Below, piece after piece: positions 27,767 through 36,554 of a stretch of DNA of 64,000 nucleotides. The first letter of the stretch is position 1; each line of letters begins with the position of its first letter. A program made the translations under genes and the position numbers. Origin of the DNA: Flavimarina sp. Hel_I_48 (GTDB lineage: Bacteria; Bacteroidota; Bacteroidia; Flavobacteriales; Flavobacteriaceae); NCBI RefSeq assembly GCF_000733945.1, contig NZ_JPOL01000002.1, positions 2,481,001 to 2,545,000 on the forward strand, given 5' to 3'. The notes beneath the pieces are model-generated. The model was not told the origin of the DNA, ran no database searches, and was given only the letters and a program-made list of their open reading frames with translations.

Positions 27767-28891
27767 CTAATCGCCATCGGCATCTACATAATCCACATTT
27801 ATGCTCAGTGCCTGCAACATATCCACTTTTAAGAGGATAACGTTGCGTTGTAGCTCATCATAAGTACTTAGCATTTTGGTATTGTCAGTTTCAATCTGTA
27901 GAGCAAAATTATTGTTCAGTTCATTTGCCTGGGTTTCTGCAGCATTGAACTGCGCATTGATAAGGCCACCTAGATCCTCCCCATTTTTAATACTGTTCAA
28001 AAAATCAAGATAGGTCTTGAAGCTTTCCCCGGTAGTATTGTTGTTAAAGTATTTTCCGTTGAAAAAATCCTGGCTTGCCTTAACTGCTGTTAGCATCAAT
28101 TGTTTGGAAAAATCTTTTTTATAGCGCGCCTCTACATTTTCGGGTAATGGTTGTTGGGAGAAAACACCTGCGGGTATCCCTACTTTACCCGCCCGCAACG
28201 ATTTTTCAAAATAGAATATATAGTCGTTCGTTAGTTTGTCAACAGATCCAGTAGCCGAAGAACTAGTATTTGCAACAAAAACATCCCTAAAGTTGGCATT
28301 CCAATCATCGAGTACTGTTGTGGTCAATTGCAGGATAGTTTCCGTAAGGGTGCCGAGATAATTTTTATATCCCAGGGCATTGCCGTTGGTAGTATAGAAA
28401 CTTACAATTTCGGTATCTGTTGCTCCAAGACCGTTGATCAGATAATCTATAGCAGGGAAACCCTGTACATCCATTGTAGATGGCAAGGCCAGATCGTAAG
28501 AACCGGTGGCTACAAAATCTTCAATTTTTTGGGTGTTTGATGGATAAATATTCAGTCGGTTTCTGTACCGTAACTCTTCGGCCTTGCCTATTTCGAACAT
28601 AGAGACCTTTTGAAAGGAAATGTAGGCCGCTGTCCACGAGGCGCGCAAACTCTGTAGGCTTGCCTCTGTAGGCTCATTTGAATAGACCGTTGCGGCATTG
28701 TTCAGGTTTTCGGCCTCTGTTTTAAAAGAAGTATATGCAGGGACAATGATATTATCTGCCCAATTTAAAAGCATTGCGCCACGATCAAAATTATTGTTAG
28801 CCGGTGGCAAGTTTTCGTTCCCATTATCTTTTGAACACGCTACAATCAGCAGTCCGATACTAATAAAACTCCAAAGTTTCCAGTGTTTCAT
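27767..28891 (-). CDS. Imelysin-family lipoprotein
   Basis: Periplasmic-side lipoprotein of 374 residues linked to iron uptake. ATG 28891 (MKHWKLWSFISIGLLIVACS) is chosen because it gives a clean signal peptide ending in a lipobox (IVAC). The variant imelysin motif GFPAIDYLI is near residues 149-157, replacing the classical GxHxxE. The rest is helical. It lies between the DUF4856 gene and the HTTM gene in one operon. Confidence 0.88.
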   Translation of the reverse strand: MKHWKLWSFISIGLLIVACSKDNGNENLPPANNNFDRGAMLLNWADNIIVPAYTSFKTEAENLNNAATVYSNEPTEASLQSLRASWTAAYISFQKVSMFEIGKAEELRYRNRLNIYPSNTQKIEDFVATGSYDLALPSTMDVQGFPAIDYLINGLGATDTEIVSFYTTNGNALGYKNYLGTLTETILQLTTTVLDDWNANFRDVFVANTSSSATGSVDKLTNDYIFYFEKSLRAGKVGIPAGVFSQQPLPENVEARYKKDFSKQLMLTAVKASQDFFNGKYFNNNTTGESFKTYLDFLNSIKNGEDLGGLINAQFNAAETQANELNNNFALQIETDNTKMLSTYDELQRNVILLKVDMLQALSINVDYVDADGD

Positions 28892-28963
28892 AACTATTTT
28901 TTTTAAATCAACCGATTTTTCCATCGGCGGTAAATCGGTTGATGTGGCTAATTCAATTTTTAT

Positions 28964-30187
28964 TTAATTTGCGCTGGCAGCTTGCTCGACCGTGAAGTCA
29001 AATTTAGCGGCAATAGCTTCAGTAATACTGTCCAGTGTTGAAGGTTCAAGGTCCCAAAAACCATTGAGTCCATCCGCCAAGAGAGCAGATGTAAAACCAT
29101 CAACTTCGCTTGTGCTAAAGAAGGAAGTATCTGTACTCTGGTTTCTAGTAAAACGCAAGCTAAAAACAAACCCATAACCCTCAGAAAGGTTTTGGAATGC
29201 GGCGCCAAAATCACCGTTTGCAAGCAAATTTTTTCCTTGTTGTAAATAGTATACCGCACGTATGGCAATTACCTCGGATATTTTTTGACGTATAATGGCA
29301 GCCTGGGTATCCCGTACTGTATAATCTTTTGCCACTATCGCGGCACGACCCAATTTGAATGCATCAAAAATATCGGCAGCAATGGTAGAAAAATCCGGGT
29401 CTGCGTTTACTGTGCCCAAATAATCATTCAAAAAACTATCATCGCCCCCAATGGTTACATTCGGGTTGGCTGCATCAACGGATGTTCCGTAGAGGTATCC
29501 ATAGGCCTCGTCCCAATTATGTTCCATCGTGGTAAAGGTCTCTCCATCCTCTGTAATCCCATTGTCGTTGTCCGCAACTTTATTATCAGCATCAAGAACA
29601 GCTATGCTGAGATAGTTGTTAAGCATCTGATCTGCCATCAGCGCCCCAATAAGGCTTTTTGCAAACATTTGGTTGTACACAAGTCCTTTAGCGTTAACAT
29701 ACCGGGTTTTTGTCCCATCGGCAAGTTGACCGGCACTGCCAGCGACTGCTAGGACATCCTTGTTAGGGAATACCTCATTGACCTGACCGGAAATATAGCT
29801 ATCGAATAGGTTTCTTATAGCTGCCGCTTCTGTGGTGTTTGCGCTAAAATAATCTTGGGACGCAGCCGTTTTACTGCGTACGTTTTTATCTGACGCATTT
29901 AAGGCAGCGTCTGAAAAATCTAGGTCCCCTTCCTGATGTGCATACATTGCCTGCAAGGATATCACAGTCGTGTTTTCGAAATCTGTAAAGGAATTAAGGA
30001 TTTCTTCAGCCATTAAAATTCGGGTGGTCTGGCCACTAAAATCCACTGTGGATTGTCCATCTCTTTCGAAGGTGTAGTTTGAAGGCACCTCAATGTTTGA
30101 GGTTTCAGTAATCGGCTCATCATCAGAAGAACACGAAGCAAAAATAAGGCTTCCTATAATTGCGGTAAAAAACATTTTTTTCATCAT
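28964..30187 (-). CDS. DUF4856 lipoprotein (imelysin-associated)
   Basis: Lipoprotein of 407 residues: signal peptide with lipobox FASC (Cys19), then a helical body with the DUF4856 pattern, including TMEHNWDEAYGYLYG near residues 222-236. Family members occur next to imelysin and are suspected to act with it in binding iron or haem. First gene of the leftward four-gene operon, with a good promoter upstream. Confidence 0.85.
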   Translation of the reverse strand: MMKKMFFTAIIGSLIFASCSSDDEPITETSNIEVPSNYTFERDGQSTVDFSGQTTRILMAEEILNSFTDFENTTVISLQAMYAHQEGDLDFSDAALNASDKNVRSKTAASQDYFSANTTEAAAIRNLFDSYISGQVNEVFPNKDVLAVAGSAGQLADGTKTRYVNAKGLVYNQMFAKSLIGALMADQMLNNYLSIAVLDADNKVADNDNGITEDGETFTTMEHNWDEAYGYLYGTSVDAANPNVTIGGDDSFLNDYLGTVNADPDFSTIAADIFDAFKLGRAAIVAKDYTVRDTQAAIIRQKISEVIAIRAVYYLQQGKNLLANGDFGAAFQNLSEGYGFVFSLRFTRNQSTDTSFFSTSEVDGFTSALLADGLNGFWDLEPSTLDSITEAIAAKFDFTVEQAASAN

Positions 30188-30231
30188 TAAATTTATTTAG
30201 ACTTAATATAAGTAAGTGATTATTTCAGCGA

Positions 30232-30262
30232 CAAAAATAGAAATGAAATTTAAAAAAACAAA
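30232..30262 (-). promoter_or_regulatory. Promoter of the DUF4856-imelysin-HTTM-receptor operon
   Basis: Minus-strand TTTG (30262-30259), 19-base spacer, TATTTTTG (30239-30232): exact fit to the Bacteroidetes consensus. About 45 bp from the -7 box to the start codon. I see no convincing Fur box. Confidence 0.6.
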
Positions 30263-30416
30263 CTTATTTAGAACAATTCTTAATAATAAATTTAAAACAG
30301 GTTTGTATTCGGCATTTTTCTAGAAATTAGATAATCTTTCATATAGATTTAGGAGAATATGTTGCATATGAAATCAAAATTATTTGTTAAATAAAGAAAA
30401 TTTACTTGAAATTTTG

Positions 30417-30424
30417 TATTTTTG
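30417..30424 (+). promoter_or_regulatory. Candidate -7 box for the HYC_CC_PP/cusA operon
   Basis: TATTTTTG fits the Bacteroidetes -7 consensus 9 bp before ATG 30433. No TTTG is found at 19-21 bases upstream, so the promoter may depend on an activator. Confidence 0.3.
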
Positions 30425-30432
30425 TAAAATTA

Positions 30433-30849
30433 ATGAAGAAAATCTTTTTTAAAATATCAACATTCTCTATGGCACTGTTAGTGTTGTTGTCAACCGTATC
30501 ATTTACGGTAGATAGTCATTATTGTGGAGATATTTTTGTGGACTCTTCATTATTTGGTCACGCTCAAACTTGCGGTATGGATGTTCAACAGCAATCGCAG
30601 TCATCAGAGTGTGATATTTCTAAAAAAGATTGCTGTAGTGATGAACAAGTGATTGTTGAAGGGCAAGATACTTTAAAAACATCGTTCGACAAATTAGATA
30701 AAGACCAACAACTATTTGTTGCTGCTTTTATCCATACCTATATACACTTATTTTTCGAATCTCAAGAAGATTTAAATTCATACAGAGATTATACGCCTCC
30801 TCCCTTGGTCAGGGATATTCAAGTTTTAGACCAGACTTTCCTTATTTGA
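30433..30849 (+). CDS. HYC_CC_PP family protein
   Basis: Small exported protein of 138 residues beginning MKKIFFKISTF (ATG 30433; an upstream TTG in frame adds nine residues without a better signal). After the signal peptide come DSHYCG (about 28-33), KKDCCSD (about 69-75) and YTPPPL near 122-127, the three landmarks that name the family, and a Phe-Leu-Ile end. The conserved Cys/His suggest metal binding in the periplasm. It precedes cusA by 103 bp on the same strand. Function unproven. Confidence 0.8.
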   Translation: MKKIFFKISTFSMALLVLLSTVSFTVDSHYCGDIFVDSSLFGHAQTCGMDVQQQSQSSECDISKKDCCSDEQVIVEGQDTLKTSFDKLDKDQQLFVAAFIHTYIHLFFESQEDLNSYRDYTPPPLVRDIQVLDQTFLI

Positions 30850-30952
30850 TTTTTAAGTAATTAGAACTGTAGTCCTGCATTAATTTGTTTTGGACATTTC
30901 TGCTTGTTTGTCACTTTTAAACAAGATTTATAATTACTTAATAATCATTTCT

Positions 30953-33900
30953 ATGCTGAATAAAAGCATCAAATTTCTAATAGAAAATAAATTAGTAGCT
31001 GTTTTACTATTAGCTTTGTTCGTCGGTTGGGGCGTTGTAAACGCACCTTTTAATTGGGAGACCGGTATTTTGCCTACTGACCCTGTAGCTGTGGATGCCA
31101 TTCCCGATATTGGTGAAAACCAACAAATTGTTTTTACCAAATGGCAAGGGCGCTCGCCACAGGATATTGAAGACCAAATTACGTATCCACTTACAACTTC
31201 GCTTCTAGGTATTCCAGGCGTGAAAACTATTCGTAGTTCCTCTATGTTTGGGTTTTCCAGTATCTATATCATTTTTGAAGAAGATGTGGAGTTTTACTGG
31301 TCACGTAGTCGCATTCTCGAAAAACTCAATTCGCTTCCTTCCAACTTGCTGCCAGATGGCGTTAACCCAGCTTTGGGCCCTGATGCCACAGGTTTAGGAC
31401 AAATATTCTGGTACACCCTAGAAGGTCGTGACAAGGATGGTAATGTAACCGGTGGTTGGGATTTACAGGAACTGCGTAGTATACAGGATTATTATGTGAA
31501 ATACGGATTGTCATCGGCAAGTGGTGTTTCCGAAGTAGCGTCTATCGGCGGTTATGTTCAGGAATATCAAGTAGATGTGGACCCGGAGAAAATGCGCCAA
31601 TACAATATTGGATTAAGTGCCATTGTCAAAGCCGTTAAGCAGAGCAACCAAGATATTGGTGCACAAACATTGGAAATCAATCAGGCCGAATATCTGGTTC
31701 GTGGTTTGGGCTATGTAAAATCCGTTGCAGATATTGAAAATGCCGTGGTCACTTCAGAGAATTTTACGTCTATCCGAATAAAAGACATCGCAACTGTTCA
31801 TTTGGGACCGCAAACTCGTCGTGGTATTTTAGATAAAGAAGGTGCCGAAGTTGTTGGTGGTGTTGTGGTAGCGCGATATGGCGCCAACCCTATGGAAGTT
31901 ATCAATAATGTAAAAGAGCAAATCGCTGAACTGTCATCTGGGCTTCCAACAAAAGTTCTGGCAGATGGCCGCACCTCACAAGTGACCATTGTCCCCTTTT
32001 ACGACCGTACCCAGCTTATTCAAGAGACCCTACACACGCTTAATGAAGCACTCACGCTTGAAATCTTAATAACCATTCTGGTCATTATCGTAATGGTGTT
32101 CAACCTACGCGCATCCATCTTAATTTCAGGTTTGTTACCCGTTGCAGTATTAATGGTTTTCATTGCAATGAAACTTTTTGATGTAGATGCAAATATTGTA
32201 GCATTGTCAGGGATTGCCATTGCTATAGGTACAATGGTGGATGTGGGCGTTATACTGGCCGAAAATATGATTCGGCATTTGGAAGATGAAAAATTACGCT
32301 TTCGCGAAAGCGGAATCGAGTACACCACAAATGAAATCATCTACAATGCAACTGCTGAAGTTTCTGGTGCAATTTTAACGGCAGTATTAACAACCATTAT
32401 CAGTTTTATTCCTGTATTCACTATGATAGGTGCTGAAGGAAAGTTGTTTCGTCCACTCGCATTTACAAAGACAATGGCGCTCACGGCGTCTTTGGTTATC
32501 GCCCTTTTCTTGATACCACCATTTGCCGCATTCCTTTTCAAAAAGAGTACTATTAGGGAGCACGCTAAATATATTATTAATGCTGTTCTCATCGTCCTTG
32601 GTATCACAGCCATCTTCTATGGTTATTGGTTGGGTATTATATTAATTGCCTATGGAATCGTTGCAATTTTGAGTGTACGCGATATTATCACGGCAAAAAG
32701 AGCCAATCTAATACATATCGTTATTTCTTGTATTGCTATTGTTTTCCTTCTAGCCGAATACTGGCGACCACTAGGTTTTGACCGCGGTATTATAATGAAC
32801 TTGATTTTTGTTGCGATTATCTGTTTCGGATTACTGGGGGCGTTTTCAATTTTCCAAAAATATTACGACACTATATTACGTTGGGCACTTCAAAACCGAT
32901 TACTGTTTTTAATAATTCCGACCACAGTGTTGATTTTAGGGGCCATAATAATGCGCAACACGGGTAAAGAATTTATGCCATCGCTCAACGAAGGCTCATT
33001 CCTGTTAATGCCAACATCCTTGCCACACGCAGGTGTTGAAGAAAACAAGCGTGTGTTACAGCAGCTTGATATGGCCGTAGCCAGTATTCCTGAAATCGAA
33101 ACGGTAGTAGGTAAATCGGGTAGAACAGAATCTGCTCTTGACCCTGCGCCGCTCTCGATGTATGAAAATGTGATTCAGTATAAGTCTGAATATATGCGAA
33201 ACAAGAATGGCGAGAGACAACGCTACCGCGTAAACGATGATGGTTTATTTGTTCTGAAAAATGATAAATTCATTATTAATCCAAATAATGAAATCGATGA
33301 TGACGCTAATTATGAGGCCTCGCAACTAAAAACAAATGCAACCCATAACGATTTAATTGAAGACGGCAGCGGTGAATATTACCGAAACTGGCGGCCAGAA
33401 ATCGACAGCCCAGACGATATCTGGAATGAGATTGTGAAAGTGACCAAATTTCCAGGGGTGACTTCTGCACCAAAACTACAACCTATCGAGACAAGGCTCG
33501 TAATGCTTCAAACAGGTATGCGTGCGCCTATGGGTATAAAAGTTAAAGGGCCAGACTTGAAAACAATAGAAGCTTTTGGTCTACAGCTCGAAGACATTTT
33601 AAAACAAGCTGAAGGTGTAAAAGAACAAGCTGTCTTTGCAGACCGTATTGTGGGCAAGCCCTATTTACTAATTGATATAAAACGAGACCAATTGGCACGC
33701 TATGGAATTTCCATAATGGATGTTCAGGAAGTACTTCAGGTAGCTGTGGGCGGTATGCCGCTTACTCAAACGGTAGAAGGTCGTGAGCGGTATGGAGTAA
33801 GAGTGCGCTATCCGCGTGAGTTGCGTGCAAACCCAGAAGATTTAAAAGATATTTATGTTCCGGTTGAGAAAGGAAGTCCGGTTCCACTGAGCGAATTGGT

Positions 33901-34705
33901 AGACATACGTTATGAACAAGGTCCACAGGTCATAAAAAGTGAGGACACCTTCTTGATAGGGTATGTACTGTTTGATAAACTCGATGGTTTTGCCGAAGTT
34001 GATGTGGTCGAAAATGCCCAAGCGCTCATTCAACAAAAAATAGACAATGGTGATTTGATTGTGCCACAAGGTATTAATTACCGTTTTACGGGTACGTATG
34101 AAAATCAGCTGCGCGCAGAAAAAACACTTTCCGTAGTTGTGCCTTTGGCATTGCTTATTATTTTCTTGATTCTGTATTTCCAGTTCCGTTCTGTTTCCAC
34201 CTCGTTGATGGTATTTACAGGAATCGCAGTTGCCTTTGCAGGTGGCTTTATAATGATTTGGCTTTACGGTCAGGATTGGTTCTTCAATTTCAGCTTTTTT
34301 GGTGAGAATATGCGGGATTTGTTCAATATGAAAACCATCAATCTAAGTGTTGCTGTCTGGGTTGGCTTTATTGCGCTTTTTGGTATCGCAACAGATGATG
34401 GTGTAGTTATGGCTACCTACCTCACACAAACTTTTGACAGAGAGAATCCCAATGATAAAAAAGGAATCCGACTTGCCACATTAGAAGCTGCTGGAAAGCG
34501 AATTCGTCCGTGTTTGATGACTACTGTTACCACCGTGCTTGCACTCTTACCTGTACTTACTTCTACGGGAAAAGGAAGCGATATTATGATACCTATGGCA
34601 ATCCCCATTTTCGGTGGGATGATTATAGATATTACATCCTACTTTTTAGTACCAGTATTATATAGCTGGAAAAAAGAGTACCAACTTAACCGAGCAAACA
34701 AATGA
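30953..34705 (+). CDS. cusA: CusA/CzcA-type heavy-metal RND efflux pump, enlarged
   Basis: Inner-membrane proton-driven pump exporting Cu(I)/Ag(I) through a periplasmic adaptor and an outer-membrane channel. ATG 30953 (MLNKSIKFLIENK) is the usual start. Typical features are the N-terminal VDAIPDIGENQQIV block and, near the C-terminus, ATDDGVVMATYLTQTF. At 1250 residues it is about 200 longer than E. coli CusA. The extra sequence is a hydrophobic block of four or so helices (about residues 540-640) between the usual helices 6 and 7, and a polar insert in the second porter loop (about 745-820). It overlaps the TolC-like gene by 4 bp (ATGA). Confidence 0.9.
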   Translation: MLNKSIKFLIENKLVAVLLLALFVGWGVVNAPFNWETGILPTDPVAVDAIPDIGENQQIVFTKWQGRSPQDIEDQITYPLTTSLLGIPGVKTIRSSSMFGFSSIYIIFEEDVEFYWSRSRILEKLNSLPSNLLPDGVNPALGPDATGLGQIFWYTLEGRDKDGNVTGGWDLQELRSIQDYYVKYGLSSASGVSEVASIGGYVQEYQVDVDPEKMRQYNIGLSAIVKAVKQSNQDIGAQTLEINQAEYLVRGLGYVKSVADIENAVVTSENFTSIRIKDIATVHLGPQTRRGILDKEGAEVVGGVVVARYGANPMEVINNVKEQIAELSSGLPTKVLADGRTSQVTIVPFYDRTQLIQETLHTLNEALTLEILITILVIIVMVFNLRASILISGLLPVAVLMVFIAMKLFDVDANIVALSGIAIAIGTMVDVGVILAENMIRHLEDEKLRFRESGIEYTTNEIIYNATAEVSGAILTAVLTTIISFIPVFTMIGAEGKLFRPLAFTKTMALTASLVIALFLIPPFAAFLFKKSTIREHAKYIINAVLIVLGITAIFYGYWLGIILIAYGIVAILSVRDIITAKRANLIHIVISCIAIVFLLAEYWRPLGFDRGIIMNLIFVAIICFGLLGAFSIFQKYYDTILRWALQNRLLFLIIPTTVLILGAIIMRNTGKEFMPSLNEGSFLLMPTSLPHAGVEENKRVLQQLDMAVASIPEIETVVGKSGRTESALDPAPLSMYENVIQYKSEYMRNKNGERQRYRVNDDGLFVLKNDKFIINPNNEIDDDANYEASQLKTNATHNDLIEDGSGEYYRNWRPEIDSPDDIWNEIVKVTKFPGVTSAPKLQPIETRLVMLQTGMRAPMGIKVKGPDLKTIEAFGLQLEDILKQAEGVKEQAVFADRIVGKPYLLIDIKRDQLARYGISIMDVQEVLQVAVGGMPLTQTVEGRERYGVRVRYPRELRANPEDLKDIYVPVEKGSPVPLSELVDIRYEQGPQVIKSEDTFLIGYVLFDKLDGFAEVDVVENAQALIQQKIDNGDLIVPQGINYRFTGTYENQLRAEKTLSVVVPLALLIIFLILYFQFRSVSTSLMVFTGIAVAFAGGFIMIWLYGQDWFFNFSFFGENMRDLFNMKTINLSVAVWVGFIALFGIATDDGVVMATYLTQTFDRENPNDKKGIRLATLEAAGKRIRPCLMTTVTTVLALLPVLTSTGKGSDIMIPMAIPIFGGMIIDITSYFLVPVLYSWKKEYQLNRANK
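32297..32312. repeat. 16-bp palindrome CGCTTTCGCGAAAGCG, copy 2
   Basis: Identical to the traN copy but read in another frame here (LRFRES) inside cusA. Confidence 0.85.
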
Positions 34706-35919
34706 AAAATATAAAAATTATTACCTGTCTTTTGTTTGTTTCCGCTTTCGCGAAAGCGCAACAACTACAATCATACATTGAAGAGGCACAATCTAACAAC
34801 CCCGAGATTCAAGCCTTTGAACTGCGCTATAACATCGCCGAAGAAAAAGTGAACGAAGCAAACTGGCTGCCTAATACTGAAGTGAGTGCTGGGTACTTTG
34901 TCAGTGAGCCCGAGACCCGTGTTGGGGCGCAGAGAGCACGTATTGGCTTTAAGCAAATGTTGCCTTGGTTCGGGACCATAACGGCAAGAGAAAATTATGC
35001 AGCCTCAATGGCTGAAGCTGAATATGTGGAAATCATAATTGCCAAAAGAAAACTGGCACTTTCTGTAGCTCAATCCTATTATCGTTTGTATGAAATACAA
35101 GCAAAGCAAAGGGTGCTCGATAAGAACATTAAATTATTAGAAACCTATGAGCGTCTTGCCCTTACATCGGTTGAAGTAGGCAAGGCATCTTCTGTTGACG
35201 TTTTGAGATTACAGATTCGTCAAAATGAATTGCAACAGCAAAAAGAGGTGCTCGAAGAGGAATTTGGGTCAGAACAAATCACCTTCAATAAGCTACTCAA
35301 TCGTGATGGAACTATGATGGTTGATGTGGTCACATTAATGGAAATTCCAAGTGAAAACGCCGTATCTGGTAGAGATGCACTATCACTTAATCCTGAACTG
35401 CTTAAATATGATAAACTCTACGAATCTATAGCACAATCTGAATTGCTCAACCAGCGTGAGGCATTACCTATGTTTGGTTTTGGGGTTGATTATCTACCAG
35501 TGAGCGAGCGAGCGGATATGAATCCAATAGACAATGGAAAGGATATACTAATGCCTATGGTTTCAGTTTCCATTCCCATTTTTAATAATCGGTATAAATC
35601 TATTTCAAGGCAAAATGACTTGCGCCAACAAGAAATCGAGACTCAAAAAGCACAACGATTGAATGTTTTGGAATCCGCTTTCGCAAAAGCAATATCGCAA
35701 CGCAACCAAGCACGAATAGCATATAATACACAAGAGAACAATCTGAAACAAGCAGAAGATGCTGAAGAAATTCTCATTAAAAACTATGAAACGGGCACCA
35801 TTGATTTTAATGATGTGCTGGATATCCAAGAGTTACAGCTCAAATTTCAGTTAAATCAAGTGGAATCGATACAGAAGTATTACACACAATCTGCAATTGT
35901 TAATTACCTAATCAACTAA
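34702..35919 (+). CDS. TolC-family outer-membrane efflux protein (CusC-like)
   Basis: Outer-membrane channel of 405 residues: signal peptide ending SAFAKAQ, then two long alpha-helical repeats (about 85-215 and 280-390) as in the OEP family. It overlaps cusA by ATGA, so it is the channel partner of that pump. The signal cleavage region and a second site (35676-35691) carry full and degenerate copies of the TTCGCGAA palindrome. The matching adaptor, cusB, is 18 kb away. Confidence 0.88.
   Translation: MKNIKIITCLLFVSAFAKAQQLQSYIEEAQSNNPEIQAFELRYNIAEEKVNEANWLPNTEVSAGYFVSEPETRVGAQRARIGFKQMLPWFGTITARENYAASMAEAEYVEIIIAKRKLALSVAQSYYRLYEIQAKQRVLDKNIKLLETYERLALTSVEVGKASSVDVLRLQIRQNELQQQKEVLEEEFGSEQITFNKLLNRDGTMMVDVVTLMEIPSENAVSGRDALSLNPELLKYDKLYESIAQSELLNQREALPMFGFGVDYLPVSERADMNPIDNGKDILMPMVSVSIPIFNNRYKSISRQNDLRQQEIETQKAQRLNVLESAFAKAISQRNQARIAYNTQENNLKQAEDAEEILIKNYETGTIDFNDVLDIQELQLKFQLNQVESIQKYYTQSAIVNYLIN
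34743..34758. repeat. 16-bp palindrome CGCTTTCGCGAAAGCG, copy 3
   Basis: Encodes the AFAKA of the signal-peptide cleavage site of the TolC-like protein, the same place and frame as in traN. A degenerate copy is at 35676-35691. Confidence 0.85.
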
Positions 35920-35923
35920 CCGG

Positions 35924-36490
35924 ATGGAAAAGAAATTATTTATAAAAAATATGGTGTGTAATCGCTGTATTAAAACAATCCAGAGTGATGTTGAAACATT
36001 AGGGATTCACTTAAAGCATATTGAATTGGGTTCTATTATTTACGAAGAGAAATCTATAGATGATTTTGAAAATATAAAAAATGTTTTAGAAAACAATGGT
36101 TTCGAAATTTTACTGGCGCAAGACCAGCAATTAGTAGAGCAAGTTAAAATTGAACTTATTAAATTATTACAAAAATTACCACTTCAATTAAATAAAACGC
36201 TGTCCAAGCATTTGGAAAGTAAATTAAACCTTGAGTACTCAAAAATCAGTAAAATATTTTCTGTTACGGAGCATATTACCATAGAAAAATACTTTATAAA
36301 ACTCAAGATAGAAAGAGTGAAAGAGCTGATTCAATTACAAGAGGGTAATTTTACGGAGATAAGTCAGCTGCTTGATTACAGTAATGTAAATCATTTAAGT
36401 AGGCTGTTTAAAAGTGAAACTGGTATGAGTCTGACTAATTATAAGAATAATCAAAAAAGTATTAGAAACCCTTTAGATCAAATAAGGTAG
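35924..36490 (+). CDS. HMA-like domain fused to AraC-type DNA-binding domain, copy 1
   Basis: Predicted one-component metal sensor of 188 residues. Residues 1-66 resemble a heavy-metal-associated (HMA) ferredoxin-like domain with the Cu(I)-type motif MVCNRC (about 11-16). Residues about 95-180 are an AraC-type double helix-turn-helix, with EISQLLDYSNVNHLSRLFKS near 145-164 and TGMSLTNY. It lacks the cupin domain usual in AraC regulators. It follows the TolC-like gene by 4 bp and precedes the multicopper oxidase. A paralogue lies at 56265-56831. Copper-responsive activation is inference. Confidence 0.75.
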   Translation: MEKKLFIKNMVCNRCIKTIQSDVETLGIHLKHIELGSIIYEEKSIDDFENIKNVLENNGFEILLAQDQQLVEQVKIELIKLLQKLPLQLNKTLSKHLESKLNLEYSKISKIFSVTEHITIEKYFIKLKIERVKELIQLQEGNFTEISQLLDYSNVNHLSRLFKSETGMSLTNYKNNQKSIRNPLDQIR

Positions 36491-36554
36491 ATAACAACCA
36501 TAATTATGACACAAACTTCTCATAATCAATATTAATTTTAAAAAAAGTAATCTT

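Noticed and set aside
30240-30330. Fur box in front of the imelysin operon
   Set aside because: The AT-rich sequence gives only weak matches to the GATAATGATAATCATTATC pattern.
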